Source of the DNA: Cylicocyclus nassatus
Lineage: Eukaryota > Nematoda > Chromadorea > Rhabditida > Strongylidae
Reading direction: 5' to 3'
Assembly: GCA_958299035.1 (NCBI GenBank)
Contig: CATQJL010000112.1
Coordinates: 87,314,636-87,378,635 of the forward strand
DNA: 64,000 nt
Positions 34,971 through 44,254 of the stretch are shown piece by piece. The translations under genes were made by a program, and so were the position numbers. The notes beneath the pieces were generated by a model, which was not told the origin of the DNA, searched no databases, and saw only the letters and a program-made list of their open reading frames with translations. The first letter of the stretch is position 1; each line of letters opens with the position of its first letter.

Positions 34971-36327
34971 GAGCAGCTAAGGCTGAGCAAGTCAACAACC
35001 TCGCAATTCCTGCTTCCACGGCAAATGGCAGTAGTGAAAGTCGTTGATATAACAAACCTGCTGTGTGATAAAAATCTTGGGATTTTTATAGGCAGAAATG
35101 GGATCAATATGAAAAGGATACAGGGTGAAGCAAAGGTAAACGCGGCGCTATTCCAGAATGCGCAACCCCAAAATTCAAAATCTCGGATTTTGCTAAAACT
35201 TTGCATACAGGGGTTATTCGACATGCTGATCACGAGAATGATATTTATTTTGCATGAAAGGACCATTTTTGTGGGGTTACGATAGGTTTACGGTGGGGGT
35301 CAAAACCAATTTGGCTGGAATTGGTCTAGGGGGGGGGGTTATCCGACACGCTGACCACAAATAGCACATCTGTTTCTCAAAATAGCGTCAGTGGGGTTAC
35401 GGTGGGTATACGATGGGGGTCAAAGTCGTGGATTTGCCTGAAACTTAGCCTAGAAGGGTAATTTGACATGCTGATCACGAATATCCTGTTTTTACCTCAC
35501 AATGGCGTTTACTGTGTGGATATGGTAGGTATACGGTCCGTCCGTACGGACGCGGCAAATCTTCCTTCCCTATGTTTGTTTAGGCAAATCGCCGCAGAGT
35601 GTGTCGCGCGAGGCGATGGTCCTGTATGAAAGGCATGACGGTAGGGCGAGACGATCTACACCCAACACCAAACATAAAGTTTCAGGCAAATTTGCCATTT
35701 TTGGCCCCTACCAAAACCTACAGTAACTTCGTAAAAAGGCCTCCATGCGAAAATAGTATGATCTTCGTGATTAGCATGTCGAGTAGCCCTCTAAGCCAGG
35801 TTTTAGCCAAATGTAAGTTTTGACCCCATACCGTATACCTACCTAACTCCACCATATGGCGCTATCTCGAGAAACGGATGTGATATTCGTGGTCAACGTG
35901 TCGAATAACCCCCCTAGACCAAGTTTCAGCCAAATCTATGATTTTGACCCGCACCGTAAACCTACCGTAACCCCATAAAAATAGTCCTTTCATGTAAAAT
36001 AAAATCATTTTCGTGATCAGCACGTCGAATAACCCCTGTATGCAAAGTTTAGCAAAATCCGAGACCTCAAATTTTTGGGTTGCGTATTCTTGAATAGTAA
36101 AAAAAGGTAACGCATAAAGTGAAAGTATGCAACTAATACTTAATTTTAGGTAATTTTACAAATAGAGCTGTGCGAAGGAGACGGTACATTGAGACTTCGC
36201 ATCACAGGTACTCCTCTGGCGGTTGAAGCTGCGCTTATTGAAATCCATGAATTGCTCCTGGAGATAATTCGTCAATCGTTCTGTCACGTGCAGATACTAC
36301 CTAGTCATTGGGTAGGACATATAATTG
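34971..36327 (+). CDS. KH-domain RNA-binding protein, two exons of a partial gene
   Basis: The exons I can support are 34971-35135 and 36150-36327; they join in phase 0 and leave in phase 1. The first follows CAGCTTTTAG and ends in the KH core VVDITNLLCDKNLGIFIGRN-G with NMKRIQGEAK. IGRNG is the GXXG loop (GRNG) that contacts nucleic acid. The second supplies the rest of that KH fold (VILQIELCEGDGTLRLRITG, then TPLAVEAALIEIHELL) and starts a second KH unit (CHVQILPSHWVGHIIG). I cannot name the orthologue or find the outer exons. The intron between them holds modular foldback MF2; without it the intron would be ~44 bp. Both exons are free of stops and keep the frame. Confidence 0.75.
35144..36105. 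mobile_element. Modular foldback element MF2, inserted in the KH-gene intron
   Basis: The element begins GGCGCTATTCCAGAATGCGC and the inverted right end reads GCGTATTCTTGAATAG. Flanking GGTAAACGC (35135-35143) and GGTAACGC (36106-36113) are the target duplication. The arms show the same modules as MF1, and the centre has TTTAGGCAAATCGCCGCAGA (about 35580). The insertion lies 8 bp after the exon end. Confidence 0.72.
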
Positions 36328-36683
36328 GTAGGTTTCAAATGTTAGTAGCTGACCTGCAGACTTATCGATTTCTGTTTTTTGCCATCATAGAGATTGTCAT
36401 TTCCAAGCTCACGCATAATCTGTTTAATCTGGGGCCTATGACATGATGCGTCCCCGCACCGCTATGGTTTTGCGTCACGCGATTTGCCAAAGGTGGTCTC
36501 GGTAGAACTTCTTCATTCTCTTCTCATTTCCTTCGATCTTTCTAACAATGCTGGCGCACGCATTTAAAGCACAAACCCGTAACGCTGCGAGAGCAATCTA
36601 CGCCAACGGCCGTTCTGTCTGATACCGATTGAAAGATATTGCACTTATGAGAATCTCCCCAGGAGACGGACGTATATGATTTA
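36328..36683. other. Unassigned DNA after the KH exon
   Basis: The donor GTAGGT starts at 36328. No next KH exon could be read before the Helitron-like end at 36684. Confidence 0.4.
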
Positions 36684-37950
36684 CTAGCTGGCTTACCCGG
36701 CTCTGCCCGACCCTGTCAAAAACGATAAAGGTTCCATTTCTATCCCTGTACACTTTTACCTGTGCACACTTCTAGTTACATGCACTATTCCCGCTGTGTG
36801 ATTAATCAGTATGCTCACCTACCTTCCTCACCAACCCCCCAGCCCTGCAGCTCAAACTTTGCAAAAAAAAACAACAATAAAATCGATAAAAGTAAGGGTA
36901 TCTAAAAACTGATAGCGCTATTCGGCTATCCGGGCCCCAAAACGTTTTCGTGACGAATTTTGCTTAAACTCGGTGTATGGGGTTATTCAAGCCGCTGATG
37001 ACGAACATCGTAGTCATTTCGCGTGGCAGCAGGTAAAAATCATGAACCTGCCTAAAACCTTGGCCGAAAATTGCCCAAAGTGCTGTTTCAAGAATTTCGT
37101 GTGCTCAATCCCCACGATAAAGGCAATTCGTGTGGTATAAAAGTTCCCCACGACCGTAATGCTTTCTCTTATAGGACCGACCACTGCCGCGCGCGAGACA
37201 CCCTTCGGCGGCTTTTGCCTAAGCAAGAACAGGGGGGGGGGGAGATTTGCCGCGTGCGTTAGGCCCCGGGCAGACTTCACGCGATTTGATCGTCGCGACT
37301 GAATCGCGACGAGACAACTGTTACAACATCATTCCATGCCGATCGACTTGCATTCGGTTGTGATACTTTTCCAGCCCGAAATTTTTGAATATGAAATGAA
37401 AATGAATGGAAATCTTGGCGCTTAGATCGCGACGTTTAAGCCGCGTGAAGTCTGTCCGGGGCCTTACGCGTTGGGACAGGTTATTAGGATGGCGCTGGAG
37501 ATCGCTACGAAAAACGACCGTTTCTCCATCTCTTGAATATCTGGGATCTAAATTGGCCCGAAAGCGAAAAAATGTCCATTCAAATCCTGCAACTCATCAT
37601 AACTTCACTATTGGTTATGATAGCGAGCAAGCATCATATTCATAAGCGATATACTTGTGAACCGTTACAGGTAAGGTAATGAGCAAATTTGGAACTTTGA
37701 CCCGTCTACACCCACCGTAACCTAAGAAAATGCACCCTGCGAAATCAGTATGATATTCATGTTCAGCGCGCTAAATGACCACCCTAAACGTATTCATGTT
37801 CAGCGCGCTAAATGACCACCCTAGACGAAGTTCAAAGCAAATCTATGTGTTCGACCCCAGCCATATTACCACCACATCTCTATGAAAAGGTCCCAATATT
37901 CAGAGAGAGATGATATTCGTAATTAGCATGTCAAATAAGTTCCCTGGGCT
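36684..37950 (-). mobile_element. Helitron-like element, 3' part, carrying half of an MF element
   Basis: On the minus strand the element ends in GGGCAGAGCCGGGTAAGCCAG CTAG at 36687-36684 with T after it, like the copy at 44255-45788. Going rightwards it shows the same AAACTGAT|AGCGCTATTCGG junction with an MF element (36902-36913) and the MF core (about 37180-37230). It then continues with modules to ~37950, where it meets a TA-flanked element. The 5' terminus is not found. Confidence 0.6.
37262..37463. mobile_element. PIF/Harbinger MITE with TTA duplication
   Basis: GGCCCCGGGCAGACTTCACG is mirrored by CGTGAAGTCTGTCCGGGGCC; 202 bp, flanked by TTA (37259-37261, 37464-37466). The uninterrupted site is present in the related Helitron at 45146-45172 (opposite strand), which confirms the boundaries. 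Confidence 0.88.
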
Positions 37951-38400
37951 TATATTAGGTCAGCCCGAAAGTGTCGTTTCATGTTTGGAAATCATAACTT
38001 TGCATTATCTCAACGGATTTACTTCACTTTGTTTTTATTCGAAAGAGTAAATCTTTCGCTTTCGAATGCTGTTTTGACGAGCTTCTGTTTTGCACTGACT
38101 GCAGAGATAAAAATGGAAAAAGAAGACTGTATAAACTTTTATCATTTTAAGTTAGGTCGTCAAAAACCTGTACCGCTGCGGGAAATTTTGAAAACGTAAG
38201 TACATAGGTTTTTTGACCTACTTTTTACAAGTGTGAAAAGTTTGTGCCGTTTGAACATGTCTGTAAAAAGTTATGATTTTTGAGAAAAATGTCAAATTTA
38301 TTAATTTTGGCATTTTCTGTAGTAAAGTCGAAATTCGTAACTTTTTACAGAGACGTCCAAATAGCACAAACTTTTCACGGTTGCAAAGAGTAGGTCAAAA

Positions 38401-38681
38401 ACCCTCCCTCGATATCACCCCATATGTCTTCCCCAACATGACGTGGATTACGTTGCTTGATGAGGCGCCGCCTCGCCTCGGGCTTGCGCCACGTTGCGTG
38501 CGCATTTTCGGCGTGATGTGGCAACAAGAAGAACGTGGAAAAGCCTGCGCCACGTTGTGTTGAGCGCCACGTGCTCCAAATGATGCCTCGCAACGTGGCG
38601 CAAGCCCGAGGCGAGGCGGCGCCTCATCAAGTCGCGTAATCCATGTTGATGGAAGACATATGGGATGATATCGAGGGTATG
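38401..38681. repeat. Palindrome nested in the element at 37958
   Basis: CCCTCGATATCACCCCATAT ... is mirrored by ATATGGGATGATATCGAGGG. The inner arms GAGGCGCCGCCTCGCCTCGG / CCGAGGCGAGGCGGCGCCTC also pair. Arms of ~115 bp, no ORF that is not a by-product of the symmetry. Confidence 0.75.
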
Positions 38682-38932
38682 TATCGTCCCCTCCACAGAT
38701 CGTGCTACCCTTGCGGCGTCGCGGACGTGCCACGTGTGACTAACACATTGGCAACGTTGGCAGCAACGCGTTGGCAACATGCAGCAACATGTTGGCGTGG
38801 CCAAAATGTTCTGCCAACATGTTGGGGCATGTTGCAAACATGTTGTTGCCACGTTGCTAACATGTTAGCCACACGTGGCAGGTCTGAGACGCAGACCAAG
38901 GGTAGCACAATCTGTGTAGGGGACTATACTTA
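38682..38932. repeat. AACATGTT palindrome family, copy 2
   Basis: Closely matches 33395-33651, with ends GTCCCCTCCACAGATCGTGC / GCACAATCTGTGTAGGGGAC. It abuts the preceding palindrome directly. Confidence 0.72.
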
Positions 38933-39047
38933 CGTTTTCAGAATTTTCCGCAGCGGTACAAGTTTTGACGATCTAACTTAAAATGACCAAAGTTTGTATG
39001 GTCTTCTTTTTGCATTTTTATCTCTGGTAGTTGTGAAAATGGTGTGT

Positions 39048-39960
39048 GAGCGTTGTTCCAAGATTGTTACAGTTCTTTATTGACGGCTAACGTTCCGGCG
39101 CTTTCGCCTTCTTCAGAGACTGGAAGTCGAGATCATAGGCAACCCATTCCTTCAGACGGCAAGAAAAGACTTAGAATACTCTTCGAGAGAAAGCAAATGA
39201 GAAAACACCGTCAGAATCACAAAAACCATACTAACCTTAGACAACAGAAAGCGGAAGTCAGAAGACCACCTATATACAAGACTATGCCTCAGCTTTTTTA
39301 TATGTGCCGAGATGACCTAACCTCATATTTAAATCCGCATAGGGACTGATAAGGTGCGAGTTCCTGCGTGATGGCGATACACTCTTCCTTTCTATTCAAT
39401 TTTGGATTTTTGGCATTAATCCAAAACGCCTCTAACGTTTTGCGAGCGAGGATCTCGGGTTCATACGACAAGATTTTTACTGCAACTTGTACCTTAGATT
39501 TGTTATGACGTACTATACGGTGTTTTCCTAGCGGCGTAGCTGCTCTTAGCTTCTCCAAACCATCTCCATGCTCTTTTACGCGACAGCAAAGTGGACGTCC
39601 TGTTTCGCCAATGTATGTGTCTCCGCATGGAAGATGTTATAAGACAAATGATCCCGGACTGCATACAGTCGCCTTCTTTACCAAATGGGCAGACAACACA
39701 ATTGGGAGTAGGGCAAGTACGATCATAAGCGCGGTTTCGAACAAGTTGCCGTTTGAGATTAGCTGAAGGGATATCGACACTCTTATCACGCCTTGCAAAC
39801 CCGCGTGTTGTACGCATCGCCGCACTGCGCTGCTCAACTCATCGGAGTTGCACGGTAAGCAGAAGGGGATCTCAGCGGTACTGCTCGCACTACGAGCTCC
39901 ACCCCGACGTGACCCACGGGCTCCGAATGCGTGCTCACGCACAGCATAGCCGTTCGACGC
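39048..39960 (-). pseudogene. Penelope-like retroelement 3' fragment with GIY-YIG endonuclease
   Basis: On the minus strand, around 39900-39660 translation gives a basic, Cys-containing linker (YDRTCPTPNCVVCPFGKEGD), then, after a frameshift or stop near 39635, GDTYIGETGRPLCCRVKEHG (39623-39564). This has the T-Y-I-G-E-T-G-R form of GIY-YIG nucleases, followed by KHRIVRHNKS and a conserved tail to ~39300. RT is absent, consistent with 5' truncation. At 39118-39075 (minus) a hammerhead-like motif occupies the expected terminal position. The frame is broken, so this is a dead copy. Confidence 0.7.
39075..39118 (-). ncRNA. Hammerhead-ribozyme-like motif, core-mutated
   Basis: Minus strand: CTGAAGA, then a short stem GGCG-AAAG-CGCC, GGAA, and ACG-TTAGC-CGTC. 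This follows the CUGANGA / stem II / GAAA / short stem III / GUC order seen in hammerheads of Penelope-like elements. The usual GAAA reads GGAA (change at core A13), so self-cleavage is doubtful. Confidence 0.45.
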
Positions 39961-39984
39961 CGCAATTTCCCGAGCCAAGGCGAT

Positions 39985-40340
39985 GGAATATGAGCGTTCG
40001 TCCGAAAAAAAATTCCATTTCTGAACCGATCCGGACCAAACTTGGCACACATACACTACGGGCTCCGGTTGGTGTCATAGCGTACTTTTCGTCATCGATC
40101 GATATCGACTTAATCGATTTTTTGCAGAGTTCACCTACGGGGCTGGGAGTTGGCACAGGGGGGTAATCGAGCGTGCTGATTACGAACACAATATTAGTTT
40201 TCAAAATTATCGATTAATTTTATCGATTTTATCGATTTTTTGCAAAGTTTGAGCTACGAGGCTGGGAGTTGGCACAGGGGGGGGGGGGGTAGTCGAGCAT
40301 GCTGATTACGAATGTAGTAACTTTTGTGAGAATATCCAAT
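39985..40340 (+). mobile_element. Helitron-like 5' portion, two tandem modules
   Basis: GATCCGGACCAAACTTGGCA, CATCGATCGATATCGA, then twice GGGCTGGGAGTTGGCACAGG followed by TGCTGATTACGAA (about 40138-40180 and 40259-40312). The same order occurs in the Helitron-like copies at 44255 and 49262. The TC-start is absent and the end is unclear. Confidence 0.5.
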
Positions 40341-40650
40341 ACTTCGTTTTTTTAGAACTTCGGATTAGAAAGGTGTAAGTTGGTATGCTGATTCAAACAA
40401 GGTAATCTTTATTTTTCCTAAATCCTGCATCAAAATATTTCTCCTGTCATCTGGGACTGGAATTCGGTAAGGGGTAAGCGAGTGCGGTAATTGAAAAACA
40501 ACTTTCTTGAAATAATTTGAGTGCTAATGCCACGCTCAAACGTATTGAAAGAGTACACTGATCATTCTATATAACCACAACAATTTCAATTTTTTTTAGC
40601 GAGGTCTAAACTATTCTAAAAAATGATTATTTATGAAGCACTCTTTTATT
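40341..40650. other. Unassigned AT-rich DNA
   Basis: No gene or repeat boundary is recognised. Confidence 0.4.
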
Positions 40651-40651
40651 A

Positions 40652-41565
40652 GGTTGTCAAGAAAATAATGTCGTTTTTTATTTGCTTGCTTTAACAGAGC
40701 AATTACACTCGACCCAACAAAGGGTAATGGGTATTGTTCGATAGAGCAAAGCAAGCTCTACAAGATGGCGTTCATAATCTTGCGCCAAGCTCGATCCACG
40801 GAATGTTCGAACTCAAAATCTGAAGATATCCAAACTTCGTCCAAATAATTTCTACGGACCTCCCACTCGCACACGTCAATACTTTCGATATATGATATCC
40901 ATATGTGCAGTTGCTGTATTTTTTCCTTGACTACAAACTGAGAAAATAAAAATTTTCGTGTTTTTCTAAAAGCAATGCTGAGCCGTTCTTGCATATGTGA
41001 TTCTATACTACAAGCCTAGGTAAGTATAACTGCAGATTTTCAGCCCATTCCGAGCAGTAGTTTTCGAGAAATATCGAAATCAGCTTTCTTCTTTTCAGTT
41101 TCAGTGCTAAAAGCAACATTTCTCGAAAAGTACTGCTCGGAATGGGCTGAAAATCTGTAGTTATACTTACCTAAACTTGTAGTATAGAATTACATATGCA
41201 AGAACGGCTCAGCATTGCTTTTAGAGAAACACGAAAATTTTTGTTTTCTCAGTTTGTAGTCAAGGAAAAAATACAGCAACTGCACATATGGATATCATAT
41301 ATCGAAAGTATTGAAGTGTGCGAGTGGGAGGTCCGTAGAAATCATTTGGACGAAGATCTGATTTTTTTCGATTTTTTGGGCATTTGGATATCTTCAGATT
41401 TTAAGTTCGAACATTCCGTGGATCGAGCTTGACGCAAGATTATGAAAGCCATCTTGTAGAGCTTGCTTTGCTCTATCGAACAATACCCATTACCCTTTGT
41501 TGGGTTGAGTCTGGTTGCTCTGTTAAAGCAAGCAAATAAAAAACGACATTATTTTCTTGACAACC
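40652..41565. mobile_element. TA-flanked, fully palindromic MITE
   Basis: GGTTGTCAAGAAAATAATGT and its exact inverse bound 914 bp, with TA on both sides. The arms pair over ~440 bp each with few differences; the centre is near 41090-41110. The two identical ORFs (minus 40758-40994, plus 41196-41432) follow from the symmetry. It includes CGATAGAGCAAAGCAAGCTC and its inverse. Confidence 0.85.
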
Positions 41566-41569
41566 TAAT

Positions 41570-42260
41570 AGATCTCAGGTTCTAATAGAGCTAGACTAGA
41601 TTGCTGAACTTTTGCATGCGCACATTCTATATGTGGGTAAACATACATAAATCTTTTCAGAAAAAAACCGTTCTTCCAGGGGTTTTTTGAATTTTTTGGG
41701 AGGAAATCATGATGACGTCTTGGAACGAGAAAGAGAAGAAATATTTGAGTAGCACCGCTGGATTGGCCATCAAAAGTTAGCATATACGAATTTTTGACGC
41801 AAAATCCCAGCATGTCTTTGGAGCGAGATACAGGCATTTTTGATTTTTTCTGAAATTTCCTGTTACACCGAATATTGGTATATCCGTACGCTTCCGTAAA
41901 GTGATAAATTTCTGAAAAGATCAAGCAAAAATAACATAACAACACCAAACTCTTTCATTATGAGGCGAACTGCATTGAATTCACGTCTGTTTCAAAGGAA
42001 GCGGCTTGGCAAAATGGATCACTGGAAACGCGCTTCAGAAAGGCACAATAACACCCACTCATTGGGGGAATTGGGCGAGCTGGTGGACTTTTGGAGCGCC
42101 TTCTCAAGACGAAATGTGCTGTATACGAGGAGCCCACTAGCGCTAAGATGAGGCTAGACTCTGGCGCAACACATGCCAATGGGAAAGGGACACTGCGAAT
42201 GAGATAAACTGTAGTGGTTGCAGGACCTTGGATATAAAGTTGTCTACTTTTGTGGCCATC
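41570..42260. other. Unassigned DNA
   Basis: A minus-strand ORF of 127 codons (41565-41948) and several shorter ones match nothing I recognise. No splice context. Confidence 0.35.
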
Positions 42261-42846
42261 TTATGTGTAGTAGACGTCATCCGTCTAGTCACCTCGGTGC
42301 CGTGTGTGCTATTGCACACAGTTTTGAAATCCCGGACGAGGTGCGGGGTTCGCGCCGTGCCGTAACTGCACCAGTGCGCGTACGGCAAAAATTCGACGCC
42401 AAATTTTGCCCGTTTTTCTTATTCCGGTGCTTTTTTTTGTTTTTGGCTGCGCGCACGTCTGCTTTTGATGATTTGTTGCCTTTGTACCGTGCGTTGCCGT
42501 TTTAGATCGCAAATTTCAAAATTTTTCCCTTTTGATCCCAGGTGAGGGCGGCAAATGGGCAAGGTAAGTGTGCTTTCTTCAATATTGTCTGATGTAGAAA
42601 GAGTAGAGTGTTTCTTAGGCAATGCGACTTTCAACTTCCTTCTTACTAACATCGAAAATTTTGTTTTTTTGTGCCGATTTTTCAATGATAAGCTGTTTTC
42701 AAACACAGGATTGCTTCAAGCAGATATTTTTGCTGTTAATGCGATGTTTGTGAATTGCAGGTATCTTATTCAGCATCGCAAAGATATTTGGATGGATGGT
42801 AAGTTAAGTGCGAATCTCCTTTGTTCCTCTGATATGTCCTGTTCGC

Positions 42847-43211
42847 CAGTGGCGGTCCGAGAAATTTTTTTCGGGGGGGGCGCGACAAAAATTTTTTTCT
42901 AAAAAAGGTGCGTGGCTAACGCCACGCACCCCGAAAAAATTTTTGGGGTGCTTCTCAAAATTTTTGCGGGTCCTCGACCCTAAAATCTGGAAAAAGGGGG
43001 CGTGGCGTCAGCCACGCCCCCGAAAAAATTTTTTTATAAGGCTAAAATGAATTTTTAAAAAATTTTAAAAATTATTTTAATTATTTTTAAGTGCAAGCAA
43101 GTCGTTTGCACATTTTTACAACCCATATAGGTAAGTTTCAAAAATTTCGCGACCCATTCTCGGGGGGGGGGCGCGCGCCCCCCCCCGCCCCCCCCCCTCG
43201 GTCCGCCACTG
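42847..43211. mobile_element. hAT MITE, 8-bp duplication CTGTTCGC
   Basis: The termini CAGTGGCGGTCCGAG and CTCGGTCCGCCACTG form a 15-bp perfect inverted repeat, flanked by CTGTTCGC on both sides (42839-42846, 43212-43219). Inside are small hairpins (GGTGCGTGGC...GCCACGCACC; GGGGGCGTGGC...GCCACGCCCCC) and long G/C runs; 365 bp. The CAGTGGCGG terminus and 8-bp duplication are typical of hAT. No transposase. Confidence 0.93.
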
Positions 43212-43219
43212 CTGTTCGC

Positions 43220-43875
43220 TTATCTCCTCGGTTGTCTGGCCGTAGTATGTTTGATCGGCTCCCAGATCCTTGTGGAGGCGGATTGTGAACCTTGAAAGCC
43301 AAGAACGCAATAAATCACGTCAACAGACACTTAGTTGTACTTGAGATGAAGGTCCACCACATACAGTCCACTCATTAATCTACAGGGACTTTCAACCTGA
43401 GTAACACGGTCGGCATCGCTCTCGAGCCGCCTCGCGCTTTCTCGCCGCGTTCACTCTCAGCGGATACGGTGAGAGCCAACGACAAAGCAACAACATACGG
43501 TGCGGACCCCAAAACAACGGCAACAACAACAAAGCAAATAACTACAACAAATGCAACGCCAAAGTCTCGCCGACCGTGATCAGGTTGGGACCCCTGTACA
43601 ATTAGAGTTCGTAGCTGCAACTGGATTGGCCGAAAACACTGGCGAAAGAAGAGGGAACAAGGAAAGATATAATTAAAAAACTGATATGATAAAAAAAACT
43701 GAATGTGATAGCAAAAGAACCGAAAAGGTACGAGCAAAACAGAAAAGTCATCATAAACGAGCGTAAAATACTCAGCTTACTATCATCTAGCGTCTCTGCA
43801 ATACTACTACCGAATTCAGAAAACTTCTCTACAGAAACACGGCATAAAAGAACAGAATTTCGATATCAATTAGAA
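43220..43875. other. Unassigned centre of the foldback
   Basis: No gene recognised. A minus-strand ORF (43375-43737) with hydrophobic runs has no homology I can name. Confidence 0.35.
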
Positions 43876-44254
43876 GGAAGTTGAAAGTCGCATTGCCTAA
43901 GAAACACTCTATTCTTTCTACATCCGACAATATTGAAGAAAGCACACTTACCTTGAAATCTGCAGGATTGCCCATTTGCCGCCCTCACCTGGGATCAAAA
44001 GGGAAAAATTTTGAAATATGCGATCTAAAACGGCAACGCACGGTACAAAGGCAACAAATCATCAAAAGCAGACGTGCGCGCAGCCAAAAACAAAAAAAGC
44101 ACCGGAATAAGAAAAACGGGCAAAATTTGGCGTCGAATTTTAGGCGTACGCGCACCTGGTGCATGTACGGCACGGCGCGAGCCCGCACCTCATCCGGGAT
44201 TTCAAAACTGTGTGCAATAGCACACACGGCACCGAGGTGACTAGACGGATGACG

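Larger units (their letters stand above)
37958..39047. mobile_element. TA-flanked palindromic element, interrupted and truncated
   Basis: The left end GGTCAGCCCGAAAGTGTCG follows TA. The left arm part GAGATAAAAATGGAAAAAGA (38104) is mirrored near 39000-39020, and GTACCGCTGCGGGAAAATTT-like sequence is mirrored at 38936-38960. Two further palindromes (38401-38681 and 38682-38932) occupy its centre, and the right terminus is lost at the Penelope-like fragment. Confidence 0.55.

Noticed and set aside
38375..38981. Overlapping ORFs with CCHVANMLATRG-like repeats
   Set aside because: They follow from the AACATGTT palindrome and appear on both strands.
40758..41432. Two identical ORFs on opposite strands
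   Set aside because: They are the same sequence seen twice because the MITE is a palindrome.
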